Positions 57,951 through 64,000 of a DNA stretch of 64,000 nucleotides are shown piece by piece. Location of the stretch: the NCBI RefSeq assembly GCF_002866925.1, contig NZ_PKUQ01000016.1:186001-250000 (forward strand). The letters are read 5' to 3'. A model generated the notes under the pieces. It was not told the DNA's origin and ran no database searches. It saw only the letters and a list, made by a program, of their open reading frames with translations. A program made the position numbers and the translations under genes. This stretch comes from Cohaesibacter celericrescens. GTDB lineage: Bacteria; Pseudomonadota; Alphaproteobacteria; Rhizobiales; Cohaesibacteraceae. Within the stretch, counting starts at the first letter, position 1. Each line of letters opens with the position of its first letter.

Positions 57951-57982
57951 AAAAAGCGCCCGCCGGTTTCGGTGGGCGTTTT
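57951..57982 (+). terminator. Rho-independent terminator of tig
   Basis: Stem CGCCCGCCG/CGGTGGGCG, containing one G:U pair, followed by TTTTG, after the tig stop. Confidence 0.8.
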
Positions 57983-58043
57983 GTTGTTTGGGCTGTTCTG
58001 CTTGTCGAGGGATTGGCGTATTTCCATTCCATTCACTTTGTTG

Positions 58044-58071
58044 GTTGAAACTGGCTGGTCACTCCCTATCT
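58044..58071 (+). promoter_or_regulatory. Candidate RpoH (sigma-32) promoter upstream of clpP
   Basis: GTTGAAA is followed, after 13 bases, by CCCTATCT. This fits the sigma-32 pattern CTTGAAA-N11-16-CCCCATNT, and the alphaproteobacterial form CCTATNT in particular. It points towards clpP, whose start is about 365 bases downstream. Confidence 0.55.
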
Positions 58072-58437
58072 TGTGTTGGTAGGTTCTGCGAACCCGTTTT
58101 TGCTAGGATGATGTCGTCCTTGTGAATTGTCGTCAGTAAATTATTCACTCTCACAGTGTTATGACAGGATCGGTTGTTGCGTCAGTGTGATTCGTATTGT
58201 GCGAGTTGCTGGTGCTTTGACCCCCGTTGAGTGGAATTGGTTCAATGGGTAACGGTTCGGTTGGACCCTTTCATTTGTGCTCGTTGGAGAATAAATGAAA
58301 TGGTCTAACGTTAGATAAGCGATTGGCTTTTGTTGAAGGGTCTTTGTACCTGAGGGGAAGTTGGTCAGTGATAGGGTGGCGAACGGTGCGATGGATAAGA
58401 CGCCGATTGCCCGATTGGTCTTGATAAGGAAAGTGCA

Positions 58438-59091
58438 ATGAAGGATCCACTCGATCTTGCAATGAATCTGGTTCCAATGGTTGTGGAACAGTCCAACCGC
58501 GGTGAACGTGCGTACGACATCTATTCACGCCTTTTGAAAGAGCGGATTATTTTCATCACTGGTCCGGTGGAAGACCATATGGCCGCACTGGTTTGTGCGC
58601 AGTTGCTGTTTTTGGAAGCCGACAATCCTAAAAAAGAAATCTCGCTCTATATCAACTCTCCTGGTGGCGTTGTGACGGCCGGTATGTCAATTTATGACAC
58701 CATGCAGTTCATCAAACCTCCCGTTGCGACACTCTGCATGGGGCAGGCTGCTTCCATGGGCTCTTTGCTGTTGTGTGCTGGCGAGAAAGACATGCGCTTT
58801 GCACTGCCGAATGCTCGCATTATGGTGCATCAGCCTTCTGGCGGTTTTCAGGGGCAGGCGTCAGACATTCAGCGCCACGCTGAAGACATTATGAAAATGA
58901 AGCGTCGCCTCAATGAAGTGTATGTCAAACATTGCGGTCAGGACTATGAGACCGTAGAGAAGACGCTGGATCGCGATCACTTCATGACTGCGGAAGAATC
59001 CAAAGACTGGGGCCTTGTTGACAAAGTTGTCGAGAATCGGTCGTCTTTGGCTGCGGATAGCGACGCCGACGGTGAAAAAAGCAAGGACTAG
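58438..59091 (+). CDS. clpP: ATP-dependent Clp protease proteolytic subunit
   Basis: Serine peptidase that forms the proteolytic barrel used by ClpX and ClpA. The 217-residue product has the catalytic triad Ser106 in GQAASMGSL, His131 in VHQPSGG and Asp180 in LDRDHFM. Length and N-terminal [19 protein letters not shown] are standard. The ATG at 58438 follows AAGGAAAG. It is followed by clpX after 261 bases. Confidence 0.98.
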   Translation: MKDPLDLAMNLVPMVVEQSNRGERAYDIYSRLLKERIIFITGPVEDHMAALVCAQLLFLEADNPKKEISLYINSPGGVVTAGMSIYDTMQFIKPPVATLCMGQAASMGSLLLCAGEKDMRFALPNARIMVHQPSGGFQGQASDIQRHAEDIMKMKRRLNEVYVKHCGQDYETVEKTLDRDHFMTAEESKDWGLVDKVVENRSSLAADSDADGEKSKD

Positions 59092-59352
59092 GTCCTTTTA
59101 AAAATCCCGTCGGTCCTTTTATAAGACTCGATGGGTCGCGTATCCCGATAGTGCTGTTGTTAAGCCTATTTTGATGTTTTGGGGTACATGCTTTCATAAA
59201 ACTGCTGACTGAGTGTAGAATTTGGCAAAATTATGCATTTGGTCGCAGCGTGATAGGTTTATATTGCTTGCAGAGAATGCCCAGCGACATAAACTAGACA
59301 CTCGGACAATTTGTTCGTTTTGTCCGATGGTAACGAAAGAAGAGGCACCTAC

Positions 59353-60621
59353 ATGAGCAAGGCCGGTGGTGGAGACAACAAAAACACGCTGTACTGCTCC
59401 TTCTGTGGCAAAAGCCAGCATGAAGTGCGCAAGCTGATCGCAGGTCCAACTGTATTCATTTGTGATGAATGCGTTGAATTGTGCATGGACATCATCCGCG
59501 AAGAAAATAAATCTTCGATGGTCAAGTCCAAGGATGGCATTCCCACACCGCAGGAAATCTGTGACGTGCTGGACGATTATGTTATTGGGCAAGGCCGCGC
59601 CAAACGCGTTCTTTCAGTTGCTGTACACAATCACTATAAGCGCCTGTCGCACGGCAAGAAAAGCGATGAAATCGAACTGGCCAAATCCAACATTATGCTG
59701 ATTGGACCGACCGGTTGCGGTAAAACTTTCCTTGCTCAGACATTGGCACGTATTCTTGATGTGCCATTCACAATGGCAGACGCGACAACTCTGACTGAAG
59801 CCGGTTATGTCGGTGAAGATGTCGAGAATATCATTCTCAAGTTGTTGCAATCTGCCGACTATAATGTTGAGCAGGCCCAGCGCGGAATTGTTTATATCGA
59901 TGAGATCGACAAGATTTCTCGCAAATCTGACAATCCCTCTATCACACGCGATGTATCGGGTGAGGGCGTGCAGCAGGCGTTGTTGAAAATTATGGAAGGC
60001 ACCGTTGCGTCGGTTCCTCCACAAGGCGGGCGAAAGCATCCTCAGCAGGAATTCCTGCAGGTGGATACCTCCAATATCCTGTTTATTTGTGGCGGTGCTT
60101 TTGCTGGTCTGGATAAAATCATTTCTGCGCGTGGCAACGACACCTCGATTGGCTTTTCTGCCAAGGTGGAAGACCCTGATGAGCGCGGGACTGGTGAGTT
60201 GTTCAAGGAGTTGGAACCAGAAGATCTGCTGAAGTTCGGGCTTATTCCCGAATTTGTTGGCCGTCTTCCTGTTTTGGCGACGTTGGAAGATCTGGATGAA
60301 GATGCTCTCATCTCCATCCTGTCCCAGCCAAAGAATGCGATTGTAAAACAGTATCAAGCCTTGTTCGAGATGGAGGGCGTTCGCCTCACATTCCACGAAG
60401 AAGCGCTGCGTGCTGTTGCCAAAAAGGCGATCAAGCGCAAAACAGGCGCCCGCGGTTTGCGGTCTATCTTGGAAGGCATTCTTCTGGATACGATGTACGA
60501 ACTGCCGAGCCTTGAAGGCGTAGAAGAAGTGGTCATTTCTGGCGATGTTATTAATGGCGATGCCCGACCGCTTTATATTTATGGTGACATTCAGTCTGAA
60601 GCGGAATCAACGTCGGCTTAA
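59353..60621 (+). CDS. clpX: ATP-dependent Clp protease ATP-binding subunit ClpX
   Basis: AAA+ unfoldase that feeds substrates to ClpP. The 422-residue product has the N-terminal zinc-binding domain (Cys15, Cys18, Cys37, Cys40), Walker A GPTGCGKT (118-125), Walker [10 protein letters not shown], the pore loop region GYVGEDVE and the ClpP-docking IGF-like loop (TSIGFSAK). The ATG at 59353 (MSKAGGGDN) is the standard start; AAGAGG lies upstream. A terminator follows. Confidence 0.98.
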   Translation: MSKAGGGDNKNTLYCSFCGKSQHEVRKLIAGPTVFICDECVELCMDIIREENKSSMVKSKDGIPTPQEICDVLDDYVIGQGRAKRVLSVAVHNHYKRLSHGKKSDEIELAKSNIMLIGPTGCGKTFLAQTLARILDVPFTMADATTLTEAGYVGEDVENIILKLLQSADYNVEQAQRGIVYIDEIDKISRKSDNPSITRDVSGEGVQQALLKIMEGTVASVPPQGGRKHPQQEFLQVDTSNILFICGGAFAGLDKIISARGNDTSIGFSAKVEDPDERGTGELFKELEPEDLLKFGLIPEFVGRLPVLATLEDLDEDALISILSQPKNAIVKQYQALFEMEGVRLTFHEEALRAVAKKAIKRKTGARGLRSILEGILLDTMYELPSLEGVEEVVISGDVINGDARPLYIYGDIQSEAESTSA

Positions 60622-60647
60622 ATGTGCGTTCTGATTTTTGCACGATT

Positions 60648-60679
60648 AAAAAGGCGGCCACATGGTCGCCTCTTTTTTT
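60648..60679 (+). terminator. Rho-independent terminator of clpX
   Basis: Stem AGGCGGCC/GGTCGCCT (one G:U pair) followed by a long T-tract. Confidence 0.88.
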
Positions 60680-60819
60680 GTCTAGCATCTGCCTGTGTGA
60701 TCGAGTTGGTCGTGCGCTTCATTGTAACTCTCTGTAAAATCTAATTTTTGTGTGATTTTGTGAGTTCTTTGTCCGAAAAGAAGCTTTATTCACAAAGATG
60801 ACATTGGATTGTGGAGTGG

Positions 60820-60848
60820 CTTGAAAAGCCGCTCACAAAGCCCCAACT
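60820..60848 (+). promoter_or_regulatory. Candidate RpoH (sigma-32) promoter of lon
   Basis: CTTGAAA-N14-CCCCAACT matches the sigma-32 consensus CTTGAAA-N11-16-CCCCATNT with an exact -35 and near-exact -10. It is about 180 bases upstream of lon. Confidence 0.65.
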
Positions 60849-61027
60849 AAGTGATAACGTGGAGAGGCTGTGTTTGAGTCTCACCCTTTTATCTGCAGGT
60901 GACCGACTGTTCCCTGACGGCTCGTTAATGAGCGAAGGGGAGGGTGCTTGCAAAATTGCGGGCCAATGGCCGCATTGTGTGCCCTGTCTCCAAGGGAAGG
61001 GCCAAAGAGCCAAGAAAGGTAGAAAGC

Positions 61028-63454
61028 ATGACCGAAGAACTCAATATCAATGAGGCCCCGCCCAAGGCTTCGGATACTTATCCGGTCTTGCCACTGAGAG
61101 ACATTGTTGTCTTTCCTCATATGATTGTGCCGCTTTTTGTTGGCCGCGAGAAGTCAATTCGCGCGCTTGAAGAAGTGATGCAATCCGACAAAATGATTCT
61201 GTTGGCAACCCAAAAGAATGCTGGCGACGATGATCCTTCCCCCGAGGACATTTACAATATTGGTACGTTGGCCACTGTGTTGCAGCTGCTCAAGCTGCCT
61301 GATGGCACCGTAAAAGTATTGGTGGAAGGCATGGATCGCGCCAAGCTTGGTGATTTCACCACGCGGGACGATCTGTTTGAAGCCACAGCGACCGTTATGC
61401 ATGAAGATGAAGGCGACGAAGTCGAAATCGAAGCTTTGGCGCGCTCTGTTTCTAACGAGTTTGAAAATTACGTGAAGCTGAATAAAAAGGTTTCACCTGA
61501 GGTGATCGGGGCGGTTGCCCAAATTGATGATTACTCCAAACTTGCCGATACCGTTGCGTCTCATCTGGCGATCAAAATTCAAGAAAAGCAGGACATTCTA
61601 GCCATCGTCAGCGTGACGGAGCGGCTCGAGCAGGTTCTGGGGCTGATGGAGAGCGAAATTTCCGTTCTTCAGGTCGAAAAACGCATTCGTGGTCGTGTGA
61701 AGCGCCAGATGGAGAAAACCCAGCGTGAGTATTATCTGAATGAGCAGATGAAGGCCATTCAGAAAGAACTGGGTGATTCTGAAGAAGGTGCTGACGAAAT
61801 TCGCGAGCTGGAAAAAGCTATCGAGGGCACGAAACTGTCCAAAGAAGCGCGCGAAAAGGCCGATGCTGAGATGAAAAAGCTCAAGCAGATGAGTCCTATG
61901 TCTGCCGAAGCTACTGTTGTGCGCAACTATCTTGACTGGCTGATTGGCATTCCTTGGGGCAAAAAGTCTCGTGTGAAAGTCGATCTGGACAAGGCCGAGG
62001 AGATTCTTGATACGGATCACTATGGCTTGGAAAAAGTCAAAGAACGTATTGTCGAATATCTGGCCGTGCAGAAGCGCACCAACAAGCTCAAAGGTCCTAT
62101 TCTTTGTCTGGTTGGCCCTCCGGGTGTTGGTAAAACATCGCTTGGTAAATCCATCGCACGGGCCACGGGTCGTGAATTTGTGCGTATGGCATTGGGTGGT
62201 GTGCGTGACGAGGCCGAAATTCGTGGTCACCGTCGTACCTACATCGGTTCCATGCCCGGCAAAGTGGTTCAGTCCATGAAGAAAGCCAAAAAGGCAAATC
62301 CTCTGTTCTTGCTCGACGAGATCGACAAAATGGGCATGGATTTCCGTGGCGATCCCTCTTCTGCGTTGCTGGAGGTTTTGGATCCGGAACAGAACCACGC
62401 TTTCATGGATCACTATTTGGAAGTGGAATATGATCTGTCGAACGTGATGTTCATCACCACGGCCAATACGCTCAATATTCCTGCGCCTTTGATGGACCGT
62501 ATGGAAGTGATCCGCATTGCCGGTTACACCGAAGACGAAAAAGTTGAAATCGCAAGACGCCATCTGATTCCAAAAGCCATGGAAGATCATGCGCTCAAGG
62601 AAAAAGAATTCAGCTTGGATGATGATGCTTTGCGCATGATTGTGCAGCTTTACACCCGTGAAGCCGGGGTTCGTAACCTTGAACGTGAGCTGATGAAACT
62701 GGCGCGTAAAGTGACCAAAGATCTGATTATGAAAAAGCTGGATCGGATCGACGTAACAACCGCTAATATTCAGGACTATCTTGGTGTAACGCGGTTCCGT
62801 TATGGCGAGATCGATTCTGAAGATCAGGTTGGTGTTGTCACGGGCTTGGCTTGGACCGAAGTGGGCGGTGAGTTGCTGACCATTGAAGGTGTCATGATGC
62901 CGGGTAAGGGCAAGATGACCGTGACTGGTAACCTGCGTGATGTGATGAAAGAATCCATTTCTGCAGCTGCCTCTTATGTCCGGTCCCGTGCTGTTGATTT
63001 CGGTATCGAGCCTCCGTTGTTCGACAAAAGGGACATCCATGTGCATGTGCCTGAAGGCGCTACGCCAAAGGATGGGCCGTCTGCCGGTATTGCCATGGCG
63101 ACAGCCATCGTTTCGATCATGACGGGCATCGCTGTTCGTAAGGATATTGCCATGACTGGCGAGATCACCTTGCGTGGCCGTGTTCTTCCTATCGGCGGGC
63201 TGAAAGAAAAACTGCTTGCGGCGCTGCGTGGTGGCATCAAAACCGTTCTCATTCCGGAAGAAAATGCCAAGGATTTGGCTGATATTCCGGACAATGTGAA
63301 GAATGAAATGGATATCATTCCGGTTTCAAATGTTGGCGAAGTGCTAAAACATGCGCTTGTCGAATTGCCGGAGCCGATTGAGTGGGACGAAAGCAAAATG
63401 CCTGAACCCAAACTCGATACGGATGCGGATGAGGCTCATACTTTGCAGCATTAA
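61028..63454 (+). CDS. lon: ATP-dependent protease Lon
   Basis: Cytosolic AAA+ serine protease for damaged and regulatory proteins. The 808-residue product has the N-terminal LON substrate domain (VLPLRDIVVFPHMIVPLFVGR), a coiled coil, Walker A GPPGVGKT (363-370), Walker B FLLDEIDKM and the Ser-Lys dyad of the protease: Ser685 in PKDGPSAG and Lys728 in GGLKEKLLA. ATG 61028 (MTEELNINEA) has AAGGT upstream; the frame extends upstream to 60944 without support. It lies downstream of clpX with its own RpoH-like promoter and is followed by hupB. Confidence 0.98.
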   Translation: MTEELNINEAPPKASDTYPVLPLRDIVVFPHMIVPLFVGREKSIRALEEVMQSDKMILLATQKNAGDDDPSPEDIYNIGTLATVLQLLKLPDGTVKVLVEGMDRAKLGDFTTRDDLFEATATVMHEDEGDEVEIEALARSVSNEFENYVKLNKKVSPEVIGAVAQIDDYSKLADTVASHLAIKIQEKQDILAIVSVTERLEQVLGLMESEISVLQVEKRIRGRVKRQMEKTQREYYLNEQMKAIQKELGDSEEGADEIRELEKAIEGTKLSKEAREKADAEMKKLKQMSPMSAEATVVRNYLDWLIGIPWGKKSRVKVDLDKAEEILDTDHYGLEKVKERIVEYLAVQKRTNKLKGPILCLVGPPGVGKTSLGKSIARATGREFVRMALGGVRDEAEIRGHRRTYIGSMPGKVVQSMKKAKKANPLFLLDEIDKMGMDFRGDPSSALLEVLDPEQNHAFMDHYLEVEYDLSNVMFITTANTLNIPAPLMDRMEVIRIAGYTEDEKVEIARRHLIPKAMEDHALKEKEFSLDDDALRMIVQLYTREAGVRNLERELMKLARKVTKDLIMKKLDRIDVTTANIQDYLGVTRFRYGEIDSEDQVGVVTGLAWTEVGGELLTIEGVMMPGKGKMTVTGNLRDVMKESISAAASYVRSRAVDFGIEPPLFDKRDIHVHVPEGATPKDGPSAGIAMATAIVSIMTGIAVRKDIAMTGEITLRGRVLPIGGLKEKLLAALRGGIKTVLIPEENAKDLADIPDNVKNEMDIIPVSNVGEVLKHALVELPEPIEWDESKMPEPKLDTDADEAHTLQH

Positions 63455-63804
63455 CGGGACGTCTTTTTACATGAAGACCTCCGTTTGACGATGTATTCGT
63501 GTGTCGTGATAACCAGATTCGCCAGTGCTTTATTTGCAAAAAATATGCATTAGTGGTCGCTTATACAAATCAACAAAAAGGCCCTTCCAATCGGTGAAGG
63601 GCCTTTTTTCATTGTTCTTGCACTATTTCCTGTTTAAACCGCTCGAAATGGCTGATTTCTGCGAATTTATCACTTGATTTCTAACCCAATTCGCAAGATT
63701 GTCGGCACTCGCGTCTGGTATTTTCCCAAGGTGTGTTGATTCTTAATGGTGGAGGATCACGGTACGCCAAAGGCTTCGTGATTAAACTGAGAAGGAAATA
63801 TAAA
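63455..63804. other. Intergenic region between lon and hupB
   Basis: A 350-base gap with the lon terminator in its first half. The second half should hold the hupB promoter; I cannot assign a clear consensus. No gene seen. Confidence 0.5.
63575..63609 (+). terminator. Rho-independent terminator of lon
   Basis: Stem GGCCCTTC/GAAGGGCC with an eight-base loop, A-run before and T-run after. Confidence 0.93.
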
Positions 63805-64000
63805 ATGAACAAGAATGAACTGATCTCTGCTGTTGCTGAAAAATCTGATTTGACAAAAGCACAGGCTGGCGATGCTGTAGATGCATTGTTTGAAATTGTT
63901 TCCGACACCCTGAAGGGTGGCGATGAAGTCCGGATCATTGGTTTTGGCAACTTTTCTGTCACCGAGCGCGCTGCGACTGAAGGTCGTAACCCTCGCACTG
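63805..64000 (+). CDS. hupB: DNA-binding protein HU (3' truncated by window edge)
   Basis: Small nucleoid protein that binds and bends DNA. The visible 65 residues start MNKNELISAVAEKSDL and include the family signature GFGNFSV and the beginning of the arm (ERAATEGRNPRT). The rest, about 25 residues, lies beyond the window. The ATG at 63805 follows GAAGGAAA. The position downstream of lon is the usual one for hupB. Confidence 0.96.
   Translation, partial: MNKNELISAVAEKSDLTKAQAGDAVDALFEIVSDTLKGGDEVRIIGFGNFSVTERAATEGRNPRT

Larger units (their letters stand above)
57926..58437. other. Intergenic region between tig and clpP
   Basis: A 512-base gap with the tig terminator at its start and an RpoH-like promoter near 58044-58071. 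I see no gene or known RNA in the remaining 360 bases before clpP, which may be a long leader. Confidence 0.55.
60622..61027. other. Intergenic region between clpX and lon
   Basis: A 406-base gap. It holds the clpX terminator and an RpoH-like promoter. I see no gene; the open frame upstream of lon from 60944 lacks support. Confidence 0.55.

Noticed and set aside
61598-63046. 482-codon open frame on the minus strand opposite lon
   Set aside because: It lies wholly within lon, is rich in His/Phe/Arg as expected for an antisense shadow, has no recognisable domain and no ribosome binding site. The plus-strand Lon product is complete.

Overview
The window is a gene-dense, core chromosomal segment of an alphaproteobacterium, most likely a member of the Hyphomicrobiales (Rhizobiales). 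The base composition is roughly even, which recalls marine lineages such as Cohaesibacteraceae or Stappiaceae; that family-level guess is inference. Supporting traits are a B12-dependent NrdJ ribonucleotide reductase, the block NDUFA12 - DUF2155 - aat - accC - accB - aroQ - dsbA, an RNase E with an acidic insert in its S1 domain, a cysteine desulfurase-sufBCDS-sufT-sufA cluster behind an Irr-like box, a TIGR02301 protein beside parE, and the series nnr - tRNA-Leu - tig - clpP - clpX - lon - hupB. I see no insertion sequence, prophage, CRISPR array, rRNA or integration site.

Layout. 0-7 kb: end of a LysE-type exporter, nrdJ, a stand-alone response regulator, the complex I accessory protein NDUFA12 and a secreted DUF2155 protein. 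7-13 kb (minus strand): aat, accC, accB, aroQ, a DsbA-like oxidoreductase and an M48/TPR protease. 13-24.7 kb: aminotransferase, rne, a periplasmic amidase, a cation:proton antiporter, PBP1A and prfB, the last with a programmed +1 frameshift. 24.8-35.3 kb: an exported protein with a VHL beta-like domain, an M23 envelope peptidase, a Bcp-type peroxiredoxin, a large AsmA-like protein, tyrS, anmK and an alpha/beta hydrolase. 35.4-43.1 kb: the suf Fe-S assembly cluster. 43.1-51.7 kb: a diguanylate cyclase, a DEAD-box helicase, three unrecognised conserved-looking genes, a TIGR02301 protein, parE, a small membrane ORF and a histidine phosphatase. 51.9-56.1 kb: glnA, glnB and a bifunctional NAD(P)H-hydrate repair enzyme. 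56.3-64 kb: tRNA-Leu(UAG), trigger factor, ClpP, ClpX, Lon and the start of HU.

Three functional themes stand out. Envelope biogenesis is represented by AmiC, PBP1A, the M23 peptidase, AnmK, AsmA and M48. The Fe-S/iron block is self-contained. The proteostasis block has two good RpoH-type promoter matches, upstream of clpP and lon. Other regulatory signals read from sequence are NrdR-like boxes upstream of nrdJ, a sigma-54 promoter upstream of glnB and a CtrA-like site upstream of the M23 gene.

Most of the window is ordinary housekeeping sequence. The most unusual item is the exported protein at 24827-25588. Its C-terminal part aligns without gaps, from memory, to the human pVHL beta domain and keeps most of the hydroxyproline-pocket positions. 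All family assignments come from reading motifs, not from database searches.
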